Source: CAYLJO01 sp964383905 (GTDB lineage: Bacteria; Acidobacteriota; Blastocatellia; Pyrinomonadales; Pyrinomonadaceae). Taken from it: a stretch of DNA of 6,429 nucleotides. The DNA is taken from contig CAYLJO010000293.1 in NCBI GenBank assembly GCA_964383905.1, positions 1-6,429 of the forward strand. Reading direction: 5' to 3'. Made by a program: the position numbers and the translations under genes. Below are positions 1-6,429 of the stretch, one piece after another. Position 1 is the first letter of the stretch. Each line of letters opens with the position of its first letter. A model generated the notes under the pieces. The model was not told the origin of the DNA. It saw nothing but the letters and a program-made list of their open reading frames with translations, and made no database searches.

Positions 1-105
1 ATGTTATGGAAGCGCTCGATTGCGTGCGGCGTAGGCTACTTTGATTCGCGCCGCCGCGTCAACTCGCGGCCCGTTGGGTGCTTTCCTAATTCTGCTTATG
101 ATTAA
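1..105 (+). other. unassigned 34-codon reading frame at the window edge
   Basis: An ATG at base 1 opens a 34-codon frame ending in TAA at 103-105, immediately before the ATG at 106. I do not recognise the peptide. It is rich in Arg, Cys and Ser, has no clear hydrophobic segment, and anything upstream is outside the window, so no ribosome binding site can be judged. It may be chance or the tail of something longer. The rest of 1-199 shows no gene I can name. Confidence 0.12.
74..102 (+). promoter_or_regulatory. weak candidate sigma-70 promoter
   Basis: TTGGGT (74-79) and TATGAT (97-102) are separated by exactly 17 bases. The -10 box matches the consensus at 5 of 6 positions, the -35 box at only 3 of 6. 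Transcription would start near 108-110, too late to include the ATG at 106 but upstream of the permease remnant and the intact permease. It could drive the tandem permease genes, but such pairs occur by chance. Confidence 0.22.
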
Positions 106-372
106 ATGACCAAAACAAAAATCCTGTCCCTGTTGCTCCTTCTGCTTATTCCATCCTTGACATTCGCCAGACCATCGCGTTCAACTTGGGCTGCTGCTAA
201 TGCGAGTTCGCAGAACTTTTACGCGGCGCTTCAGTCTCGTGATCTTCGGCGTCTTCGCAGGAGTCGCGCTCATGCTTGCGATGCTCGGTCTCTACGGCGT
301 TGTCTCTTACACGGTCGCGCAGCGAACGCAGGAGATAAGCATACGCATAGCGCTCGGCGCGCGAAGCCGTGA
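106..372 (+). pseudogene. signal-peptide-like start fused out of frame to permease DNA
   Basis: The first 21 residues look like a Sec signal peptide: basic start (MTKTK), a Leu/Ile-rich core at residues 6-16, and a small-residue end (LTFA). From about residue 35 (base ~210) the underlying DNA encodes an ADOP permease in another frame. The remaining ~50 residues are therefore Arg/Ala-rich out-of-frame sequence and not a mature secreted domain. There is no Shine-Dalgarno sequence before the ATG, which directly follows the TAA of the preceding short frame. I read it as a junction between the start of an unknown secreted-protein gene and a decapitated permease. It could instead be chance. Confidence 0.25.
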
Positions 373-616
373 CGTACTGCGGCTCGTCGTAAGACAGGGC
401 ATGACGCTTATGCTCTGCGGCGTAGCCGTCGGACTCATTGCGTCGTTTGCGCTCGCGCGCCTGATGTCCAGCCTGCTCTTCGGCGTGACGGCACACGACC
501 CTTTGACGTTAGCGGTCGTGACGCTGCTTCTTGCCGCAGTCGCGTTAGTCGCGTGTCTCCTCCCTGCGCGGCGTGCGACGAAAGTTAATCCGATGGTTGC
601 GCTTCGTTACGAATAG
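200..616 (+). pseudogene. 5'-truncated ADOP-family permease, C-terminal FtsX module only
   Basis: The 138-residue frame matches the last part of a two-module FtsX/MacB-type permease. Residues ~10-138 align without gaps to residues 678-806 of the intact permease downstream, about 80 of 129 positions identical by eye. The usual signature order is present: RF followed by a membrane segment (~12-34), SYTVAQRTQEI, ALGAR, a second segment (~67-89), LLFGV, DPLT, a third segment (~99-122), and the family ending PARRATKV.PMVALRYE. ADOP proteins are normally ~800 residues, so about 670 are missing, including the N-terminal membrane anchor, both periplasmic domains and the first FtsX module. The ATG at 200 has no Shine-Dalgarno sequence and lies at or just before the start of homology. 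The 3' end is undamaged and its TAG sits inside the next gene's ribosome binding site. Most likely a non-functional remnant; a free FtsX half-module cannot be excluded. Confidence 0.8.
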
Positions 617-619
617 GAG
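615..619 (+). promoter_or_regulatory. ribosome binding site overlapping the preceding stop
   Basis: AGGAG lies 5 bases before the ATG at 625, and its first two bases belong to the TAG stop of the truncated permease (TAGGAG). This fixes the start at 625. The 8-base gap suggests the two frames were once a translationally coupled pair in one operon. Confidence 0.7.
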
Positions 620-624
620 AAGTA

Positions 625-3045
625 ATGAAAGTCCTGCTGCAAGATATACGTTACGCCTTGCGAATGCTTTGGAAGAGTCCTGGCTTTTCGCTCGTAGCCA
701 TCATTACGCTCGCTCTTGGCATCGGCGCGAACACTGCTATCTTCAGTGTGGTGAGTGCAGTCTTGCTTCGCCCGCTGCCTTTCCCTGAAGCGGACAGGCT
801 TCTGTTTGTGGGGCAGCAGTACAAGGGAGAACTCGCAGGAGTGGGCGAGCCTAAGTTTCTCTTCTGGCGCGACGAGAGCCAATCGTTCGAGGCGCTTGCC
901 TGCTACTCGAACTTCGGCGGCGCGGGCGGAAACCTATCGGGCGGGCGCGAGGCGGAATACGTGAGCGGCCTTCGCGTCTCCGAAGATTACTTCCGAGCGC
1001 TCGGCGTCTATCCAGCCCTGGGGCGAACCTTCACGCATGAAGAAGATAGTCCGGGCGGCGGGCGAGTCGGAATCTTGAGCGATGGATTATGGCGGCGCAG
1101 TTTCGGCGCAGATAAGGGCGTAATCGGTAGGACCGTTACGCTCAACGGCCAGCCCTTAATGATCGTTGGTGTCATGCCGCCGCATTTCAGGTTCGCATCT
1201 GGCGCTGACCTGCTTGTGCCAATGCGCGCTCGCACCGGCGCTAACGTCGATCCGAACGCAGAGGTGGTCGGTCGCCTTAAACCCGGCGTTCGATTGCAGC
1301 AGGCGCAGGCGGAACTGAAGGTTATCGCGGAGAAATATCGAGCGGCGTTTTCCGACCAGATGATGGAGTACGAAAGCATCGGCGCAGAGCCGTACCAGAA
1401 CCTGTTCACCAAAGGCATTGCGAAATACCTCTGGATTTTCTTAGGCGCGGTGAGCCTTCTGCTTCTGATAGCGTGCGCGAACGTTGCCAACCTGCAACTG
1501 TCGCGCGCGACCCGTAGGCAGCGTGAGATAGCAGTGCGAATGGCTATGGGAGCATCGGGCGGGCGCATCGTTCGACAGCTTCTAACAGAAGGTCTGGTGC
1601 TCGCGCTCATCGGAGGCGGAGCCGGATTGCTGGTCGCAATCTGGGGCACGGAGTTGCTGACCCGCTTGATACCGCAAGGCTTTCTGCCTCGCGTTGCCGA
1701 GATCAGTATGGACTGGCGCGTGCTCTTGTTCGCCCTCGCGGCTTCCGTTTTGACGGGACTCTTGTTCGGCGCGGCCCCTGCGTGGCAGGCGCGCAAAGTG
1801 GATGTCAACACGGCGCTGAAAGAGAGTGCGAGCAAAGGAGGCGCTACTGCGCGCGGGCCTCTTCGCGGCGCGCTCGTGGTAGCAGAGGTCGCGCTTTCGC
1901 TCGTCCTACTTGTCGGCGCCGGGCTTCTCATCCGAACTTTCACGAACCTGCTAGGCGTCGCGCCGGGCTTTGACTCTCACAACGTCCTGACATTCCAGAT
2001 CAACCTGAACGGAGAGCATTACAAAACGACCGGCCAGTCAGCGGCCTTCTACCGCGACGCGCTCGAACGAATGAGCCGCCTGCCCGGCGTCGAATCTGCG
2101 GCTGTAACAAACAAGCTGCCGCTCGACTGGCAATTCAACCTGTCAATCTTCTTGCAGGATAAACCGGACCAGCCGCAAAGCGTGCAGTTCCGCATGATTT
2201 CGCCCGACTATTTCCGCGTGATGAGGATTAACGTGACCGGGGGCCGCGCCTTCAAAGACTCGGACACTCCGGCAGGGCAGCCTGTGGCAATCGTCAACGA
2301 AGCATTTGTCCGCAAATTCTACGCAGGGAAGAGCGGGCTCGGGCAGCGGTTATCAATCGGACGAAATAATGATGAGCCTGTGCGTCAGGTGGTCGGCATT
2401 GTCGGAGACATTAAGCAGCAGGGATTGGACCGCCCTGCGCCCGCGATGGTCTATGTGCCCATCGAGCAGGTGTCGGACAAACTGCTCGCGGCGGTACGCT
2501 CATTCAACTCAACCAACTTCGTCGTGCGGACAACGGTCGAGCCGACGAGCTTGGTCTCTTCCATCAGGCGCGAGATCGCCTCGATAGACGCAGCGCTTCC
2601 GCTCACGCGCATCGCCACAATGGAAGAGGTCGAAGCGCGCTCAATCACATCGCAGCGCTTCAACATGCTGCTTCTGGGATTGTTCGCGGCGCTCGGATTG
2701 TTGCTGGCAGCGGTCGGCATCTACGGCGTAATGAGCTACACGGTGGCGCAGAGCACGCGCGAGATCGGCATCCGCATGGCCTTGGGCGCGCAAGCCGGAG
2801 GCGTACTGAGACTCGTCGTAAGCCGTGGGATGACTCTGGCTTTAATCGGAATGGTCGTAGGAATCCTGGCGTCGCTCGCGTTGACGCGGTTGATGAAGAG
2901 TCTTCTTTTTGGAGTGAGCGCGACAGACCCTCTGACATTCATTCTTTACTCATTGGTATTGATCGTCGTGGCTCTGGCCGCATGCCTCATTCCGGCCCGG
3001 CGAGCGACGAAAGTTGATCCAATGGTGGCGCTTAGATACGAGTGA
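625..3045 (+). CDS. ADOP-family ABC-type permease, duplicated MacB_PCD/FtsX modules
   Basis: A complete 806-residue inner-membrane protein of the MacB/FtsX-like type, without an ATP-binding domain. The order is: ADOP N-terminal signature (LLQDIRYALRML..PGF), first membrane segment (~21-43) with the hallmark TLALGIGANTAIFSVV, a periplasmic MacB_PCD-like domain (~45-265), first FtsX module (~269-385; RREIAVRM-like stretch at ~298-306), a second anchor (~414-436), a second periplasmic domain (~440-670), and a second FtsX module (~678-806; YTVAQSTREIGIRMALGA, then PARRATKVDPMVALRYE at the C-terminus). Length is typical for the family. Related MacB-type transporters move peptides, lipoproteins or antibiotics, or transmit force across the envelope. 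ADOP substrates are largely unknown, and no ATPase gene is visible here, so a partner NBD would have to be encoded elsewhere. It is the only intact member of a tandem run of three. The start is supported by AGGAG five bases upstream. Confidence 0.93.
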   Translation: MKVLLQDIRYALRMLWKSPGFSLVAIITLALGIGANTAIFSVVSAVLLRPLPFPEADRLLFVGQQYKGELAGVGEPKFLFWRDESQSFEALACYSNFGGAGGNLSGGREAEYVSGLRVSEDYFRALGVYPALGRTFTHEEDSPGGGRVGILSDGLWRRSFGADKGVIGRTVTLNGQPLMIVGVMPPHFRFASGADLLVPMRARTGANVDPNAEVVGRLKPGVRLQQAQAELKVIAEKYRAAFSDQMMEYESIGAEPYQNLFTKGIAKYLWIFLGAVSLLLLIACANVANLQLSRATRRQREIAVRMAMGASGGRIVRQLLTEGLVLALIGGGAGLLVAIWGTELLTRLIPQGFLPRVAEISMDWRVLLFALAASVLTGLLFGAAPAWQARKVDVNTALKESASKGGATARGPLRGALVVAEVALSLVLLVGAGLLIRTFTNLLGVAPGFDSHNVLTFQINLNGEHYKTTGQSAAFYRDALERMSRLPGVESAAVTNKLPLDWQFNLSIFLQDKPDQPQSVQFRMISPDYFRVMRINVTGGRAFKDSDTPAGQPVAIVNEAFVRKFYAGKSGLGQRLSIGRNNDEPVRQVVGIVGDIKQQGLDRPAPAMVYVPIEQVSDKLLAAVRSFNSTNFVVRTTVEPTSLVSSIRREIASIDAALPLTRIATMEEVEARSITSQRFNMLLLGLFAALGLLLAAVGIYGVMSYTVAQSTREIGIRMALGAQAGGVLRLVVSRGMTLALIGMVVGILASLALTRLMKSLLFGVSATDPLTFILYSLVLIVVALAACLIPARRATKVDPMVALRYE

Positions 3046-3050
3046 GGAGG
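3044..3050 (+). promoter_or_regulatory. strong ribosome binding site for the third permease
   Basis: GAGGAGG, 7 bases before the ATG at 3058, overlaps the TGA stop of the intact permease. A near-ideal site and spacing that decides the start and implies cotranscription with the gene before it. Confidence 0.8.
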
Positions 3051-3057
3051 ATAAACT

Positions 3058-3339
3058 ATGCAAACACTACTGCAAGATTTGCGCTACGGCGCGCCGATGT
3101 TGAGGAAGAAGCCTGGCTTCACCATCATCGCTGCCATCACGCTCGCTTTGGGAATAGGCGCTAACACTGCCATCTTCTCTGTCGTCTATGGCGTATTGCT
3201 TAGACCGCTGAACTTCGCCGAATTCGATCGCCTGATGGCGATCAATGAGTTCAATCCGCAACAGAACACAGAGCCGGTAGAGCTTTCTTACCCTAACCTG
3301 GTTTCTGCATCAGTTATTCCTCACATTTCAGAAATCTGA
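3058..3339 (+). pseudogene. 3'-truncated ADOP-family permease, N-terminal 80 residues
   Basis: The first 80 residues are a normal ADOP N-terminus: LLQDLRYGAPML, KKPGF, a membrane segment (~21-43) with TLALGIGANTAIFSVV, LLRPL, and ELSYPN. Roughly two thirds of the first 60 positions match the intact permease just upstream. In relatives SYPN is followed by a FLDW-type motif leading into the periplasmic domain. Here homology stops after Asn80 (base ~3297) and 13 unrelated residues lead to a TGA at 3337-3339. About 720 residues are missing. Pro13 stands where relatives usually carry a basic residue, which fits relaxed constraint. The ribosome binding site is excellent, so a short single-pass membrane peptide may still be made. 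It is the last recognisable part of the permease array. Confidence 0.82.
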
Positions 3340-3456
3340 GAGTGTTCTCTCACCAAAACTCGAAGCAGCATAACGTCGGAAATCAGCCGCCGGACGAGAG
3401 TGCAATATCATGCGGCCTCTTATCATCCATTGCTCTTCATCCCTCATGGTCGAATA

Positions 3457-3549
3457 TCAACGGCCGGGTGGGGCACCCGGGGTCATGCGCCCGCCCTTGC
3501 CAGGTAACACTGGGACGACAAGGCAAAAACTGGTAGATAAAGCTTTCAT
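3457..3549 (-). other. possible 30-codon ORF with good RBS and ATGA overlap (minus strand)
   Basis: On the minus strand an ATG at 3549-3547 is preceded, with 7 bases between, by AGGAAGG (3563-3557). It opens 30 codons ending in TGA at 3459-3457. The first 15 residues (MKALSTSFCLVVPVL) resemble the start of a signal peptide or lipoprotein; the rest is Gly/Pro/Arg-rich. The ATG overlaps the TGA of an upstream minus-strand frame as ATGA, a typical operon junction. The peptide is too short for a secreted protein, so it is either a truncated gene start or a small ORF. The product is not recognised. Confidence 0.25.
3464..3480. repeat. perfect 7-bp inverted repeat (GC-rich hairpin)
   Basis: CCGGGTG (3464-3470), GGG, CACCCGG (3474-3480) form a perfect 7-bp stem with a 3-base loop. 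There is no T-run on either side, so it is not a classical intrinsic terminator. It lies at the 3' end of the short minus-strand ORF and about 125 bases beyond the + strand permease remnant. Confidence 0.5.
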
Positions 3550-3713
3550 AAAGCTTCCTTCCTTTCGGTCTCTCTTACATCGATAAGACGATTCGGCAAA
3601 AACATTTCCTTCCCTTCAGAGACCGGGTTGAGGATTTCGTAGCCCCGCCGCAAAAGGATGACACCCCGCCGAACTGACCCCTCTGTGTGAAGGAACGCCG
3701 GAGAATCAAGGTC
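3546..3713 (-). pseudogene. C-terminal remnant of an unrecognised minus-strand gene
   Basis: A minus-strand frame of 55 codons runs from just after a TAA (3716-3714) to a TGA at 3548-3546. It has a protein-like composition (for example RRGYEILNPVSEGKEMFLP) with no start codon near its beginning, so it reads as the tail of a longer gene cut by a stop or frameshift. A second minus-strand frame over ~3763-3710 could be the continuation before a frameshift. The main support is the ATGA overlap between its stop and the next minus-strand start, which has a well-spaced ribosome binding site. I do not recognise the family, and random open sequence is a real alternative. Confidence 0.25.
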
Positions 3714-3722
3714 TTACAGAGG
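3680..3722. repeat. inverted repeat arms CCTCTGT / ACAGAGG
   Basis: CCTCTGT (3680-3686) and ACAGAGG (3716-3722) are perfect complements about 29 bases apart. Together with CACACCCG repeated directly at 3761-3768 and 3781-3788 they make 3680-3790 unusually repeat-rich. No known RNA class was recognised. Confidence 0.3.
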
Positions 3723-3805
3723 CGGTACGGGAGGACGTCCGCGCGCAAGGCATCCTCCGGCACACCCGTCGGGGTGAAGTCACACCCGAGGGTCTGCCTG
3801 AGAGG

Positions 3806-3838
3806 GATGCGGGGCGAATGCTGCCCTCGCCCCGCGTC
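3806..3838. repeat. strong 12-bp hairpin, possible end-of-gene structure for the minus ORF
   Basis: GATGCGGGGCGA (3806-3817) pairs with TCGCCCCGCGTC (3827-3838) around a 9-base loop, with one mismatch (a G-U pair in the + strand RNA). It begins 21 bases beyond the stop of the minus-strand ORF (3860), where a terminator or 3' stabilising hairpin would be expected. It lacks a T-run on both strands, so a classical intrinsic terminator is not supported. Confidence 0.5.
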
Positions 3839-3859
3839 GGACGCGTACCAGTGACTACC

Positions 3860-4270
3860 CTAGGACGCGGAAAAGGATCTCTCACGCCCGGCGCTGGCTC
3901 GTTTCAGAGGGTCCAGCGGGACAGGCAGGACGGTGTGCGGCCGGTGCCGGACGAACCGCACGCAGTCGCCCTGATCGTCGAAGGGGTTCGGGAAATTAAA
4001 CATCGCCCAGCCGCCCTCCTTGCACTGGCTGACGTCACTGGGCGGCCCGCAGCGGCGCTCGTTACCGGGGATGTTTACCGTCGTCGGCCTTCCCTGCGGG
4101 ACGATAAAGGTGTTGTACACCACCACGTCATGCAGGGAGCGCCCGCCGACCTGTTCGCCCGCATCCGTTTTAGTGGTCGTCGCCACCTGATTCTCTACCT
4201 GCCAGCGCGCGACCTCCTTAGGCGCTTTCACGTCCTTAAAAGCAGGAGAATGAAATGCGAAGCCACCCAT
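3860..4270 (-). pseudogene. remnant of a secreted-type protein with C..GGW..F..P..F..QG.C motif
   Basis: A 136-residue minus-strand ORF. Its most informative part is residues 74-103: Cys74, Cys83, GGW (86-88), Phe91, Pro94, QGDC with Cys103. I know this spacing (CK.GGW..F..P.F..QG.CV) from many small secreted or surface proteins of unknown function in Acidobacteriota and Actinomycetota. Before it comes a polar stretch (GGRSLHDVVVYNTF, then VNIPG), as expected of an exported domain. There is no signal peptide, and a TGA lies directly before the ATG, so the N-terminus is probably lost; the last ~25 residues look degenerate. It is antiparallel to its neighbours and no ribosome binding site is evident, since a perfect inverted repeat begins five bases upstream of the ATG. 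Called a remnant; a short intact cytoplasmic protein is the alternative. The overlapping + strand frame has only antisense-like composition. Confidence 0.5.
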
Positions 4271-4274
4271 TCAG

Positions 4275-4296
4275 AGTCTATCCAAACGGATAGACT
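4275..4296. repeat. perfect 9-bp inverted repeat; candidate operator/enhancer
   Basis: AGTCTATCC (4275-4283), AAAC, GGATAGACT (4288-4296) is a perfect dyad. A further GATAGA half-site lies at 4310-4315, 21 bases (two helical turns) from the GATAGA at 4289-4294. There is no T-run. It is centred ~160 bases upstream of the inferred sigma-54 start of the activator gene at 4501, a usual place for an upstream activating sequence bound by a Fis-type HTH dimer. It also lies just upstream of the minus-strand ORF start and could control that instead. The binding role is inference. Confidence 0.5.
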
Positions 4297-4341
4297 GACT
4301 AACCTTGCAGATAGATTGAAGAGCCGTTAGGGAGATGATAA

Positions 4342-4398
4342 ATGTCAGGCGGCAGTATCGGTTCCGGTTATTTCTTCCCGCTCGGTCATGGCTTTTAG
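4342..4398 (+). other. possible 18-residue small ORF with good RBS
   Basis: AGGGAG (4329-4334) lies 7 bases before an ATG at 4342, followed by 18 codons and TAG (MSGGSIGSGYFFPLGHGF). The spacing is near ideal, better than that of the large gene at 4501, which has none. The peptide is Gly- and aromatic-rich and not recognised. It could be a leader or small protein, but a chance match is likely at this length. No promoter for it was evident. Confidence 0.2.
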
Positions 4399-4401
4399 AC
4401 G

Positions 4402-4430
4402 CTGACAATCCCACGGCAAAGGCTTATCAT
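4402..4430 (+). promoter_or_regulatory. candidate sigma-70 promoter for the sigma-54 activator gene
   Basis: CTGACA (4402-4407), 17 bases, TATCAT (4425-4430): each box matches the consensus at 5 of 6 positions with ideal spacing. Transcription would start near 4437, giving a leader of about 64 bases before the ATG at 4501. A sigma-70 promoter is the common arrangement for genes of sigma-54 activators. It overlaps the candidate sigma-54 element. Confidence 0.45.
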
Positions 4431-4435
4431 TTGCG
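4420..4435 (+). promoter_or_regulatory. candidate sigma-54 (-24/-12) promoter
   Basis: AGGCTT (4420-4425), 5 bases, TTGC (4431-4434), G. Against TGGCAC-N5-TTGCW the near-invariant GG and GC are present exactly 10 bases apart, GGC and TTGC match fully, and four flanking positions do not. The start would be near 4445. It lies directly before a gene for a sigma-54-dependent activator, with a dyad in enhancer position upstream, so autoregulation is possible. A short degenerate motif alone is weak evidence. Confidence 0.3.
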
Positions 4436-4483
4436 TCAAGCTGAACCTTTTAGCTTAGCATCTCGACGACAGAAGAAGCGCGA

Positions 4484-4493
4484 CGGCGCGCCG
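4484..4493. repeat. GC-only palindrome at the RBS position of the activator gene
   Basis: CGGCGCGCCG is a perfect 10-base palindrome ending 7 bases before the ATG at 4501, where a Shine-Dalgarno sequence would be expected. The nearest purine-rich run (AGAAGAAG, 4471-4478) is too far away. Translation may rely on ribosomal protein S1 or unstructured-leader initiation, or be held low. Confidence 0.4.
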
Positions 4494-4500
4494 CGGGCGC

Positions 4501-6429
<1,929 letters not shown>

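Noticed and set aside
1008..1943. 311-codon minus-strand open frame inside the intact permease
   Set aside because: The + strand frame is a clear full-length permease. The minus product is Ser/Arg/Pro/Thr-rich without domains, typical of a shadow in GC-rich coding DNA.
3328..3447. 39-codon minus-strand ORF across the end of the truncated permease
   Set aside because: No ribosome binding site, no recognisable motif, and its length is within chance expectation.
3342..3536. 64-codon + strand ORF after the truncated permease
   Set aside because: No ribosome binding site or motif; it overlaps the better-supported minus-strand ORF with an ATGA junction.
3540..3860. Group II intron, catalytic RNA or tRNA-like element
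   Set aside because: The region is rich in dyads, but I could find no domain V-like hairpin, reverse transcriptase frame, tRNA cloverleaf or RNase P/tmRNA signature.
3818..4330. 170-codon + strand open frame
   Set aside because: It is antisense to the minus-strand ORF carrying the C..GGW..QG.C motif. Its own product is Arg/Ala/Leu-rich without a recognisable motif, and no ribosome binding site is seen.

Overview
The window looks like chromosomal DNA of an Acidobacteriota-type bacterium, possibly Blastocatellia-like. Two things suggest this: a tandem run of two-module FtsX/MacB-like permeases without an ATPase (the 'acidobacterial duplicated orphan permease', ADOP, family), and an FHA-GAF-AAA+-Fis sigma-54 activator. 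This assignment rests on family knowledge, not on a search. The DNA is moderately GC-rich. Both large genes are on the + strand.

Layout. Bases 1-199 hold no recognisable gene: a 34-codon reading frame, a weak promoter-like pair, and an ATG at 106 that opens a signal-peptide-like sequence which soon runs out of frame into permease DNA. Bases ~215-616 are the C-terminal ~130 residues of an ADOP permease whose front is missing. Eight bases later comes a complete 806-residue ADOP permease (625-3045). Twelve bases after that, a third permease starts with an excellent ribosome binding site but loses homology after 80 residues (base ~3297). So there is one intact member, flanked by one that has lost its 5' part and one that has lost its 3' part.

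Bases 3298-4400 are a decayed accessory stretch, and the best-supported coding is on the MINUS strand. A 136-residue ORF (4270-3860) carries a C..GGW...F..P..F..QG.C motif that I associate with small secreted proteins. Further along there is a reading-frame tail whose TGA overlaps, as ATGA, the ATG of a 30-codon ORF with a well-placed ribosome binding site. Several strong inverted repeats lie here.

Bases 4402-4500 are a control region. It has a candidate sigma-70 promoter (CTGACA-N17-TATCAT) overlapped by a candidate sigma-54 element (GGC and TTGC with GG-N10-GC spacing). A perfect 9-bp inverted repeat lies about 160 bases upstream of the inferred sigma-54 start, where an enhancer would be expected. 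Bases 4501-6429 encode a complete 642-residue sigma-54-dependent activator with intact catalytic motifs. A working model is that it binds the inverted repeat and controls its own promoter; this is inference.

I do not see a clearly new multi-gene system. The points most worth following are the sigma-54/inverted-repeat control region, the minus-strand secreted-protein remnant, and the reciprocally truncated permease array.
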